From an uncultured Chloroflexota bacterium (lineage in GTDB: Bacteria > Chloroflexota > Limnocylindria > Limnocylindrales > Limnocylindraceae), in the NCBI GenBank assembly GCA_903944295.1, contig CAJARA010000132.1:1-20223 (forward strand): a stretch of DNA of 20,223 nucleotides, read 5' to 3'. Within the stretch, counting starts at the first letter, position 1, and each line of letters begins with the position of its first letter. Positions 7,585 to 13,971 of this stretch are shown in pieces. The notes under the pieces are model-generated. The model was not told the origin of the DNA. It ran no database searches and saw only the letters and a program-made list of their open reading frames with translations. The translations under genes were made by a program, and so were the position numbers.

Positions 7585-8133
7585 CTAAATCTCGAGCGGA
7601 ACGCCGAGAAGTTGCAGGAGCTCGTTCAAGTTCGCGCGCGCCTCCGCGAGTGCGCCGTTAGATGCCGTGAAGCAAGGGAAGCTTGCGAAGTAAATGTCGC
7701 GGCTGCGGACCTCTACCGACTGCTGAATCAGGCCCACACATACGCGCGTTGCTGCAGCAGCCTGGTCGAACATGTCCGCAAACTTGACCAGTTCCACCTC
7801 TTCCGGACCAGTCGGCAGCAGCGCCAGCTCGGCGGCGTACATCACTTGCGCCGCCTCAATGATTGCGGCCGACTCATCGGCGGCGCTTCCGATCAGCGCC
7901 CAGTCTGCTTCGCCGCCCGTCCAGGCCTGATCAAAGGCGTCATCAGATGCCGCAAGCGCCTCGCTTAGCGAGTTCGCCGCGCTGGCATAGCCACGCGCCG
8001 TTTCCGCCGCAGATGCTGGCGACTGCTTCTCCTCCATTGAGCCGTGCGGCCCAATCCCCGCCACCGCCACAAACACGGTGAGCAACAGACCAAGGAGGAG
8101 TCCAACAGCCCACGAACCTCCGAGCGATCTCAT
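7585..8133 (-). CDS. Membrane-anchored or secreted protein of unknown function
   Basis: A 182-aa protein that I do not recognise. Residues 8-27 form one hydrophobic segment (AVGLLLGLLLTVFVAVAGIG), a signal anchor or uncleaved signal peptide with no lipobox cysteine. The rest is predicted extracytoplasmic, alanine-rich and probably helical, with only two cysteines (near VCVG and FPCF). ATG 8133 is chosen because a perfect TATAAT lies exactly six bases upstream on this strand; the much longer open frame beyond it runs through ctlX and is a shadow. The ahcY-like gene follows 68 bases downstream, too loosely spaced to claim a functional link. Confidence 0.65.
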   Translation of the reverse strand: MRSLGGSWAVGLLLGLLLTVFVAVAGIGPHGSMEEKQSPASAAETARGYASAANSLSEALAASDDAFDQAWTGGEADWALIGSAADESAAIIEAAQVMYAAELALLPTGPEEVELVKFADMFDQAAAATRVCVGLIQQSVEVRSRDIYFASFPCFTASNGALAEARANLNELLQLLGVPLEI

Positions 8134-8139
8134 GCGCGA

Positions 8140-8145
8140 ATTATA
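8140..8145 (-). promoter_or_regulatory. TATAAT -10 box of a leaderless transcript
   Basis: On the minus strand a perfect TATAAT is followed by six bases and the ATG at 8133, so transcription would begin at about the A of the start codon. No Shine-Dalgarno sequence is present. Confidence 0.6.
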
Positions 8146-8160
8146 GGCTGCTTCGCCGAG

Positions 8161-8166
8161 TAGAAT
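8161..8166 (+). promoter_or_regulatory. TAGAAT -10 box of a leaderless ctlX transcript
   Basis: TAGAAT is followed by six bases and the ctlX ATG at 8173, with no Shine-Dalgarno sequence. Its expected -35 position (about 8138-8143) falls on the -10 of the divergent gene. Confidence 0.5.
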
Positions 8167-8172
8167 CCACTC

Positions 8173-9102
8173 ATGAACCAGTCGCCACGCGCCGTCCTGA
8201 TGATCAACCCGCTCGGGTTCAATCCGAACCCCGAGACGGCGGTTGATAACGCCTTCCAAGATGCGGCGATTAGCGATGTAGCGGAGCGCGCTGCGGTGGC
8301 GGCAGAGGCGCGCGTAGAGGTTGCGCGCATTGCTACGGGGTTGCGCGAGCTTGGCGTTGAGGTGCTGCTCATTGATGATCTTCCTGGGAGTGATGTGCCG
8401 GACTCCGTATTCCCAAATAACTGGATTAGCACCCATGAAGACGGCCGTGTGGTGCTCTACCCCATGGCCACACCGAGCCGGCGACGCGAACGGCGCGCAG
8501 ATGTGATTGACGCGCTGCGCGAGCGGTACGTTGTGAGTGATGTCATTGATCTTTCTGCAATGGAGCAGGACGCGCTCTACCTGGAAGGGACCGGTGCACT
8601 CGTGTTGGATCGCGTGAATCGTGTGGCGTATGTCGCGCGATCTGGTCGCGCGCACACTGTGGCGGCGCTGCGCTGGTGTTCTGCAATGGGATACGACGCA
8701 GAGATCTTCGACACGGTAGATGCGCACGGTGCGCCGATCTATCACACCAATGTGGTGCTCTCCATTGGGAGCGAGTTCGTCACCGCGGGCCTCGGCAACA
8801 TCCCCGACCCGGCCGAGCGGGCCAGGGTCCAGGCGCGGCTCGCCACCTCCGGGCGCGAGGTGGTGGCGTTGGACCCCGGACAGATCGCCGAGTTTGCTGG
8901 CAACGGCCTTGAGCTTTTGGGTGCCGATGATCGGCCCATCTTCGCCCTCTCAACGCGCGCGGCGGCGGCGCTGCGACCCGATCAACGTGCGCTGATCGAG
9001 CGATTTACGCACGTTTTCCCGATCAGCATCCCAACCATTGAACGGTCGGGTGGCTCGGTGCGATGCACCCTGGCGGGAATCCACCTGACCCCACGGGGCT
9101 GA
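8173..9102 (+). CDS. ctlX: CtlX-like citrulline/arginine deiminase-family hydrolase
   Basis: A 309-aa cytoplasmic protein of the amidinotransferase / guanidine-modifying fold. The motif order matches CtlX, the citrulline utilisation hydrolase, and its dimethylargininase relatives: PDSVFPNNW at 76-84, YPM, ERR, LEGTG at 137-141 (E138), IYHTNV with H191, FAGN, and GGSVRC with the catalytic cysteine C298 near the C-terminus. The GGGSxRC pattern of CtlX is slightly changed (SGGSVRC). Expected activity is hydrolysis of the guanidino or ureido group of an arginine derivative; the exact substrate (citrulline, dimethylarginine or arginine) cannot be read from sequence. No ornithine or arginine genes lie beside it. 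The divergent neighbour starts 39 bases away. Confidence 0.82.
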   Translation: MNQSPRAVLMINPLGFNPNPETAVDNAFQDAAISDVAERAAVAAEARVEVARIATGLRELGVEVLLIDDLPGSDVPDSVFPNNWISTHEDGRVVLYPMATPSRRRERRADVIDALRERYVVSDVIDLSAMEQDALYLEGTGALVLDRVNRVAYVARSGRAHTVAALRWCSAMGYDAEIFDTVDAHGAPIYHTNVVLSIGSEFVTAGLGNIPDPAERARVQARLATSGREVVALDPGQIAEFAGNGLELLGADDRPIFALSTRAAAALRPDQRALIERFTHVFPISIPTIERSGGSVRCTLAGIHLTPRG

Positions 9103-9126
9103 ACGGGTCGCTGACGGCGGGCTAGC

Positions 9127-9156
9127 GTTGCGCCCAGCAACTTGTGCGCTTCACAA
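9127..9156 (+). repeat. Two adjacent perfect inverted repeats upstream of the histone-like gene
   Basis: GTTGC-GCCCA-GCAAC (9127-9141) is immediately followed by TTGTG-CGCTT-CACAA (9142-9156). Each has 5-bp arms and a 5-base loop. They lie 25-54 bases after the ctlX stop. They could be a weak ctlX terminator plus an operator, or RNA hairpins in the leader; no long T-tract follows. Confidence 0.4.
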
Positions 9157-9186
9157 AATCGCCGCAGTCTGGCACGCTAGAGGTCG

Positions 9187-9205
9187 CAGGACCAGATGGG
9201 TCCTG
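9187..9205 (+). repeat. Hairpin in the leader of the histone-like gene
   Basis: CAGGACC-AGATG-GGTCCTG, a perfect 7-bp inverted repeat with a 5-base loop, ends about 12 bases before the GAGGTG ribosome binding site of the lysine-rich protein. It is a likely 5' UTR hairpin or an operator; which one is not decidable from sequence. Confidence 0.5.
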
Positions 9206-9229
9206 GGGAGTTTAGTTGAGGTGAAAAAC

Positions 9230-9595
9230 ATGGCAGCAAAGAAGAAGGCGAAGAAGTCTGTAGCCGCTGTTGCGGGTGCAGCTCCTGCCGCGCCAAAGAT
9301 CAAGAAGGCGAAGAAGAAGGCGGCTCCTAAGAAGGCCGTCAAGAAGGTAGCCAAGAAGGCTGCTGCGAAGAAGACCGTCAAGAAGGTAGCCAAGAAGGCC
9401 GTTAAGAAGGCTGTGAAGAAGGTTGCCAAGAAGACCGCAAAGAAGAAGACGGCGAAGAAGGCTGTCAAGAAGGCCGCTGCCAAGAAGGCCGCGCCAAAGA
9501 AGAAGAAGGCTTCGAAGAAGAAGTCATCCAAGAAGGCCGTTGCGGCACCTGCCGCTTCGACCGGCTGGAGCATCTTCGGTTCAAACAACAAGTAA
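9230..9595 (+). CDS. Lysine/alanine-rich histone H1-like DNA-binding protein
   Basis: A 121-aa protein that is almost wholly lysine, alanine and valine, with PKK, VKK and AKK repeats from residue 2 to about 107, then a short non-basic tail (STGWSIFGSNNK). It resembles bacterial histone H1-like proteins (HctB, AlgP-like and HupB tails) that coat and compact DNA by charge; no globular domain is visible. Codons for KKVAKKA-type units are repeated, giving a 25-base exact direct repeat. ATG 9230 is chosen for the good ribosome binding site TTGAGGTG ending about 8 bases upstream; the open frame upstream is not lysine-rich. It is monocistronic, with a leader hairpin before it and a strong terminator after it, which suggests high expression. 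Confidence 0.85.
   Translation: MAAKKKAKKSVAAVAGAAPAAPKIKKAKKKAAPKKAVKKVAKKAAAKKTVKKVAKKAVKKAVKKVAKKTAKKKTAKKAVKKAAAKKAAPKKKKASKKKSSKKAVAAPAASTGWSIFGSNNK
9336..9399 (+). repeat. Exact 25-base direct repeat inside the histone-like gene
   Basis: Bases 9336-9360 and 9375-9399 are identical (they begin CCGTCAAGAAGG) and offset by 39 bases, i.e. 13 codons. The repeat keeps the reading frame, so recombination between copies would lengthen or shorten the basic tail in 13-residue steps. Confidence 0.8.
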
Positions 9596-9640
9596 GCTGA
9601 CTCGCGTCGCGTTCGCGCGGCGCGCTCTTCGCTGAAGATG

Positions 9641-9674
9641 AGAAGCCCCGCCCATTTGGGCGGGGCTTCTTGTT
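9641..9674 (+). terminator. Strong rho-independent terminator
   Basis: A 13-bp perfect stem (AGAAGCCCCGCCC pairing with its complement) with loop ATTT, followed by TTGTT. It lies 45 bases after the histone-like stop and before the convergent gene at 9694. Confidence 0.9.
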
Positions 9675-9693
9675 GCGCTCTGATCGCGCGAGC

Positions 9694-10074
9694 TTACGAG
9701 ATGTTTCTGCGCGCCTTACTTCGCGCAAGCAGTGCAACACCGAGCGCGCGACGCGCAGATAGCGGCACCGCGTCGCGTTGCGGCTTAGTTGTCATACCGT
9801 CCGGGAGATAGGCGCCGAACGATGCGGCGAAGTCAATCTCCTCAATCTCTGTGGCGCCCTCCTCGAGATAGACGGCGTCGTTTGCGTCGAGCTGCTCAAT
9901 CAGCGTGACGATCTCCGGGCCCATTGGCGCGGTGGTGATCACGAGGCGCTCGTTCGGATACGCCCAGGCGCAGTAGGCGGTTACACCCGCCACATAGACG
10001 CTCATCAGGCGGGCACGGTTTAGGTGGCGACGCTTTGGGACGTCGGCGCGGATACGGCTGGAGAGTTGACTCAT
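9694..10074 (-). CDS. Conserved-looking small protein of unknown function
   Basis: A 126-aa protein that I do not recognise. The N-terminus is basic (RIRADVPKRRHLNRARL); a short hydrophobic patch (MSVYVAGVTAYCAWAY) follows, then an acidic middle (ANDAVYLEEGATEIEEIDFAASFGAYLPDG when read in parts) and a basic C-terminus (RRALGVALLARSKARR). It looks cytoplasmic. ATG 10074 is chosen because AGGAG lies five bases upstream; the frame stays open to 10311 but that part reads antisense to other sequence. It is convergent with the histone-like gene and has its own promoter with a palindrome over the -35, so it is probably regulated. Confidence 0.6.
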   Translation of the reverse strand: MSQLSSRIRADVPKRRHLNRARLMSVYVAGVTAYCAWAYPNERLVITTAPMGPEIVTLIEQLDANDAVYLEEGATEIEEIDFAASFGAYLPDGMTTKPQRDAVPLSARRALGVALLARSKARRNIS

Positions 10075-10126
10075 AGGGCTCCTTTCGCTCAGCAGAGCCG
10101 TACGGCGGCGCCGTGCGGGATCGGCA

Positions 10127-10154
10127 ACCCTACCGTAGATCTCACCTGTGTCAA
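10127..10154 (-). promoter_or_regulatory. Promoter of the 126-aa unknown gene
   Basis: On the minus strand TTGACA (10154-10149), a 16-base spacer and TAGGGT (10132-10127) form a sigma-70-type promoter. The leader is about 46 bases and ends in an AGGAG ribosome binding site. This is the best -35 in the window. Confidence 0.6.
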
Positions 10155-10165
10155 GTGCCTGACAC
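10148..10165. promoter_or_regulatory. Palindromic operator candidate over the -35
   Basis: GTGTCA-AGTGCC-TGACAC is a perfect inverted repeat with 6-bp arms and a 6-base spacer that covers the -35 hexamer of the promoter reading leftwards. The layout fits a dimeric repressor site. The regulator is not identified. Confidence 0.5.
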
Positions 10166-10195
10166 GATTTGTGGTGGTTAAAAGCAATAGCGCCG

Positions 10196-10744
10196 TTAAT
10201 AGCCGCGGCGCACCATCTCAATAAAGACGCGGCCGGCGGTGCGTGCGTCGCTCTCGGCTCGGTGCGCCTGTCCCTCCGTCTTAATGTGAAACTCGGCGAC
10301 CACCTCTTCAAGGCGCGGCCACTTCTGGTCTGGCGCAGTGAGCCCCTTCATGGTGCAGAAGGTGTGCTGGTCACGGCCAAGCTCAATGCCGAGCCAGTCG
10401 AGCCCGTTGATGTCGAAGGCCATGTTGTGCGCAATCACGAGCTCCGCACCGGCAAGACGTTCGGCGAGCGCATCGCCAGCATCATCTGCATCAATCCCGT
10501 CCGTATCCACCATCAACTGTGTAATGCCAGTTAGCTCGGCAATAAAGTCGCTCACCGCTGTCCCCGACTTCACCAGGGTCGACCAGGCGGCAACTTCGTG
10601 ATCGCCCTCATAGGTGATGAGGCCGACCTCAATCACCGCAACGTCGGGCTCCTTGCTCCAGATGCCGGTCGTCTCAAAGTCGATCGCCACCCAACGCTTT
10701 GGGAGTCGACCGCGGAACCTGTCGCGTGGCTCTGGAAGGATCAT
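10196..10744 (-). CDS. DEDDh 3'-5' exonuclease (DnaQ-like)
   Basis: A 182-aa exonuclease domain. All DEDDh residues are visible: D22 and E24 in AIDFETTG (Exo I), D111 in AHNMAFD (Exo II), and H161 and D166 in HRAESDA (Exo III, h-type). Such proteins remove nucleotides from 3' ends of DNA or RNA using two metal ions; stand-alone members include DnaQ epsilon, RNase T and oligoribonuclease-like nucleases. There is no extra domain that would mark it as the replicative epsilon subunit, so the substrate is open. ATG 10744 is chosen because CATAAT lies exactly six bases upstream. The divergent DUF998-like gene starts 36 bases away. Confidence 0.85.
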   Translation of the reverse strand: MILPEPRDRFRGRLPKRWVAIDFETTGIWSKEPDVAVIEVGLITYEGDHEVAAWSTLVKSGTAVSDFIAELTGITQLMVDTDGIDADDAGDALAERLAGAELVIAHNMAFDINGLDWLGIELGRDQHTFCTMKGLTAPDQKWPRLEEVVAEFHIKTEGQAHRAESDARTAGRVFIEMVRRGY

Positions 10745-10750
10745 GCGGCG

Positions 10751-10756
10751 ATTATG
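10751..10756 (-). promoter_or_regulatory. CATAAT -10 of a leaderless exonuclease transcript
   Basis: On the minus strand CATAAT is followed by six bases and the ATG at 10744; no ribosome binding site is present. Confidence 0.45.
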
Positions 10757-10768
10757 AGGCTTCGCCGC

Positions 10769-10774
10769 TACTAT
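10769..10774 (+). promoter_or_regulatory. TACTAT -10 of a leaderless membrane-protein transcript
   Basis: TACTAT is followed by six bases and the ATG at 10781. Its -35 position would fall on the -10 of the divergent exonuclease gene. Confidence 0.5.
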
Positions 10775-10780
10775 GTGTGC

Positions 10781-11392
10781 ATGTCCGCATTTCGCACACC
10801 ACACGCCCTCCTGCGCCTCGCGCGTGGCCGCGCGGCGGAGATCCTGGTCCTTGTTGGGGCTGGCGCCATCCTGGCCTGCGATCTGCTTGATCCAACACTC
10901 GACGCCCGCATCTACGCCGCCTCCGAACACGCGCTCGGGAGTGTGGCCTGGCTCTTCCATACTGGCCTCGCCGCACTCTTCGTAGTGCTGATCCTCCTCT
11001 TCGTGCGCCTGCGCGAGCGCTCCGCAGATGGTGCGTTGAAGAACGCGTATCGCGGCGTCCTGCGCGGCCTCGTGATCGGTGCGATCGGCGTGATCGGCGT
11101 GGTTGCCTTCCCAACCGATCCTGGCTGGACGGTCGTCAGCGTGACCGGTCGACTGCACCCGATCTTTGCGCTCATCGCCGGAGGGAGCCTCCTCTACGTT
11201 GGCTCGCGCCTCACGCGGCCTCGTCGGCTGCTGCTCCATATCGCGTTCTTCTACGGAGCTGGGTTCGTGGGTGGCTTCGTGGGGGGCGGGGCAGGCTTTG
11301 CTGAGCGCTTTGCGCTGGCGGTGGTGGGCTTGCTCCTCTATCTCGGAGCATACCGATCGCGCGTGGCGGGCTCAGCCGGCGACGCGCGCTAG
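10781..11392 (+). CDS. DUF998-like multi-pass membrane protein
   Basis: A 203-aa integral membrane protein with about six hydrophobic segments: roughly residues 20-36, 54-75, 95-110, 124-141, 150-168 and 172-190. Between segments three and four the signature FPTDPG, followed by a loop histidine (RLHPIFA), resembles DUF998 proteins, whose function is unknown. The N-terminus is basic and predicted cytoplasmic. ATG 10781 is supported by TACTAT six bases upstream; the open frame to its left overlaps the exonuclease gene and is not real. It is convergent with the TetR gene, with only 10 bases between stops. Confidence 0.7.
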   Translation: MSAFRTPHALLRLARGRAAEILVLVGAGAILACDLLDPTLDARIYAASEHALGSVAWLFHTGLAALFVVLILLFVRLRERSADGALKNAYRGVLRGLVIGAIGVIGVVAFPTDPGWTVVSVTGRLHPIFALIAGGSLLYVGSRLTRPRRLLLHIAFFYGAGFVGGFVGGGAGFAERFALAVVGLLLYLGAYRSRVAGSAGDAR

Positions 11393-11402
11393 GGACTGGG
11401 CG

Positions 11403-12143
11403 CTAGACGCTCTTTCCGGTCACGGTTCGTGGTCGGCTGGCTCGCGTGATCTTCACCTCCACGATGGCGGTTGTACCGTCCTCCGCGGTCTTTGAGAGTT
11501 CGCGCAACTCCTGAGCGGTGTAGACGCCGTAGACCCAGTGGCCTCGGATGGTGCGAACCAAGAGCCCGCAGATCGCCTTGCACTCCGCCGCGCTATAGCC
11601 GCGCGCCCTAAAGAGCGGGCCTGCCCAGGCGCAGAAGCGGCTGATGTTCGCATCAAGGAGCGTGCGCATTGCGCCGCGTCCCTGCTTGGTGGACTCCACG
11701 TAACGAATGATGTCCCAGCGCGGAGAACTCTCCAGGTAGAACTTCCCCATCTGGGTGATGAGGCCGCGCAGCTCACTACGCCAGGTGGCGTCGGTCCATG
11801 GCGTTGCGGTGGCCTTATTCAGCGTGGCCCAGAAGGTCACCGCCCACTCCTCGTAGATCTCGGCGAAGATCGCATCGCGGTCATCAAAGAACTGATACGC
11901 CGTACCGGCGGCGATCTTGGACTTGGCGGCGATCATCTGCATGGTGATGTTCCCCACGCCTTCGTTCTTGGCGAGCGCCTCAGCGGCGCTGAGGATCTGG
12001 CGGCGCGTGCGCTGGGAGCGCTCCTGGCTCGGAACGCGTCGGCGACCAGGGATCCAGTCCTTGAGCGGGAATGCGTCGGGAGCGAGCTTCGCGCTCGACT
12101 CCACAACGATCTTCCCCTTGGTGACGCGGGTGGATGACTTCAT
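11403..12143 (-). CDS. TetR/AcrR family transcriptional regulator
   Basis: A 246-aa one-component regulator. A TetR-type helix-turn-helix domain lies at about 42-95: QRTRRQILSAAEALA, then ITMQMIAAKSKIAAGTAYQFF, in which the usual GVSxGTxYxHF is IAAGTAYQFF. The C-terminal 150 residues are a helical ligand-binding domain with tryptophans and one FCAWAG segment; the ligand is unknown. A 35-residue basic extension precedes the DNA-binding domain. It lies 160 bases downstream of the two FAD oxidoreductase genes on the same strand and is probably transcribed from its own promoter, since a terminator candidate lies between. Control of the neighbouring catabolic genes is likely but not shown. Confidence 0.85.
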   Translation of the reverse strand: MKSSTRVTKGKIVVESSAKLAPDAFPLKDWIPGRRRVPSQERSQRTRRQILSAAEALAKNEGVGNITMQMIAAKSKIAAGTAYQFFDDRDAIFAEIYEEWAVTFWATLNKATATPWTDATWRSELRGLITQMGKFYLESSPRWDIIRYVESTKQGRGAMRTLLDANISRFCAWAGPLFRARGYSAAECKAICGLLVRTIRGHWVYGVYTAQELRELSKTAEDGTTAIVEVKITRASRPRTVTGKSV

Positions 12144-12264
12144 GCTCTAAGTGTCGCAGGTTCTGCACATGCAACGCATATTTCGTCAAGCAGATATGAA
12201 TTGATGTCATGAACCACGCTCAGAGTGTTAGAGCCTTAACGTCGCCGCCGCGACGAAACGTGAG

Positions 12265-12292
12265 AAAAACCGATCAGCTCCGATGCTGACGC
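12265..12292 (-). terminator. Terminator candidate after the FAD oxidoreductase pair
   Basis: On the minus strand TCAGC-ATCGGA-GCTGA, extended by a bulged CG pair, is followed by GTTTTTC. It lies 12 bases after the stop of the downstream oxidoreductase gene. The stem is short but the T-run is clear. Confidence 0.5.
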
Positions 12293-12303
12293 GCCTGAGC
12301 GCG

Positions 12304-13971
12304 CTAGTCGGCGGCGCGGCGGAGGTGGCGAATCAGCGCCTCAGCGGCATTAGCGCCAGGGGCACCAGTGACGCCACCACCCGGATGGGTGCCAGCGCCA
12401 GAGAGGAAGAGGCCGTCGATCGTTGTCTCATAGCGGCCGATTCCGTAGAGCGGTCGCCACTGCGCAAACTGATCGAACCCTTCATTGACATGCATGGCGT
12501 GTCCACCCGTTGCACCCCAATCGCTCTGCAGGTCTGCTGGTGTAATCAGCTGTCGCGCGCTAATTAGACGCGTGATCCCTGGCGCAACCTGTTCCAGCTG
12601 CGCCACCACGCTATCGGCAAAGGCCTTGCGCGTTGGCTCGTCCCACTCGCCGTCCTTGAGCACCGCGGGCGCGTACTGCACCACGCAGCTGATGATATGG
12701 CGGCCATCTGGCGCAAGCGAAGGATCAATCAGCGTTGGGATGAGCGCCTCAATCACTGGCGTCTCGCTGATCTGGCCGTACTTGGACGCGTCAAAGGCCT
12801 TCTCAATGCCGAGGATGCTCTCCAGAATCACGATGCGGCCACGCAGCGTCTGCTCCGCCGCTTCACCTTTGCCGGCCGCGGTGAATGTAGGGAGCTTATC
12901 AACGAGGAGGTTCAGCTTTGCGGTGACGCCACTGCTGCGCGTGGCGCGGAGGCGTCGTCGAAGATCTGGACCCGTTGCCTCAACGCCGAGGAGGCCGAGC
13001 AACGTAGTCTTTGGATCAAGCGTGGAGAGGACGTATGGCGCGGCGATCTCTTCGCCACTCGCCAGCGCAACGCCAGTGACACGACCGTCCTGCTCTGTGA
13101 TGGCAACCACCTTGGCGCCAGTGCGAATCTCGGCACCGAAGCCGCGCGCCGCATCGGCGAGTGCCGTAGCGAGCGCGCCAGGTCCACCGATCGCCACAAC
13201 CGTCTGCCCCGCCGCGCCACCATCGGCGCCGTCGCCAGTGATGCCGTCGAAGAGCATCGTGGCGGCGGTCCCTGGGCTCATTGGGCCAACAGCGTTGTAG
13301 ATGGCGCCGCGCCAGGCAAGCATCGCGAGGAGGTGTTCGTCGTGCTGGATGTACTCGCCCACAAGGTCTGATGCAGACATTGGGAGGATGCGTAGGATCT
13401 CGCGACCATCGCCCTCCTTTAGGTCAGTGAACGGCTTGCGGAAGGCGAAGCCTGCGAGCATCTCTGCAACGGACTTCCCGCCATCAAGATCTGGCGGCAC
13501 GCCGTCCAACACCTGTTCAAAGTAGGCGCCGATGCGACGGAGTCGACCGTCAAGCTTCAAGAAGCCGGCGGCGGTTGCTTTCCCGTTCGGTCGCTTCTCC
13601 AGCTCCTTGGCACTCTTTTCAGGATCGCGATAGAGCGTGATCGATGTTCCGTTTGTTGGATGTGGCGCAAAGGAGCGCACCTCTGGTTCAACGAGTCGCA
13701 CGCTGCCAGCGAGGCCAAGGTCGCGCGCCACACGCGGGCGGAATCGACCAACGGTGTGCGCGAGCATCGGCGCATTGACGCCATCAATGTCTGCAGTCAG
13801 CGCCATCCCACCGAGTTCACCCCGCGCCTCAAGGAGGATTGTCTTAATCCCCGCGCGCGCCAAGTACGCTGCCGCAACGAGCCCGTTATGCCCGCCGCCA
13901 AGAACGATCACATCTGCGCTGTTACGCGCCTTCTGCTCGGCTGGCGCCGCCGCCTTCTTCTTCGCTGCCAT
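12304..13971 (-). CDS. PYROXD2-like FAD-dependent oxidoreductase, downstream paralogue
   Basis: A 555-aa flavoprotein of the phytoene-desaturase / PYROXD2 group. A Rossmann FAD motif GGGHNG starts at about residue 26 and ends in LLEARGELGG; the C-terminal FAD-binding segment LSGAGTHPGGGVTGAPG with NAAEAL is typical of PYROXD2. Substrates in the group range from carotenoids to amines; none can be assigned here, and no other carotenoid genes are present. An unusual basic tail MAAKKKAAAPAEQKA precedes the FAD motif. The start overlaps the stop of the upstream paralogue by one base (TAATG), so the two are translationally coupled and may form a heteromer. Confidence 0.87.
   Translation of the reverse strand: MAAKKKAAAPAEQKARNSADVIVLGGGHNGLVAAAYLARAGIKTILLEARGELGGMALTADIDGVNAPMLAHTVGRFRPRVARDLGLAGSVRLVEPEVRSFAPHPTNGTSITLYRDPEKSAKELEKRPNGKATAAGFLKLDGRLRRIGAYFEQVLDGVPPDLDGGKSVAEMLAGFAFRKPFTDLKEGDGREILRILPMSASDLVGEYIQHDEHLLAMLAWRGAIYNAVGPMSPGTAATMLFDGITGDGADGGAAGQTVVAIGGPGALATALADAARGFGAEIRTGAKVVAITEQDGRVTGVALASGEEIAAPYVLSTLDPKTTLLGLLGVEATGPDLRRRLRATRSSGVTAKLNLLVDKLPTFTAAGKGEAAEQTLRGRIVILESILGIEKAFDASKYGQISETPVIEALIPTLIDPSLAPDGRHIISCVVQYAPAVLKDGEWDEPTRKAFADSVVAQLEQVAPGITRLISARQLITPADLQSDWGATGGHAMHVNEGFDQFAQWRPLYGIGRYETTIDGLFLSGAGTHPGGGVTGAPGANAAEALIRHLRRAAD

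Noticed and set aside
8134..8745. N-terminal extension of the membrane-anchored unknown through ctlX
   Set aside because: It reads antisense to a well-supported gene; the hydrophobic anchor and a TATAAT six bases before ATG 8133 fix the start.
9169..9186. Sigma-54-like TGGCAC upstream of the histone-like gene
   Set aside because: The matching TTGC element at the required spacing is absent.
9128..9229. Upstream extension of the histone-like protein
   Set aside because: The added residues are not lysine-rich, the region holds inverted repeats, and ATG 9230 has a good ribosome binding site.
12227..12240. GTTA-N6-TAAC as TetR operator
   Set aside because: Only 10 of 14 positions are symmetric and it is 84 bases from the start; no second copy was seen near the oxidoreductase or GcvT-family promoters.
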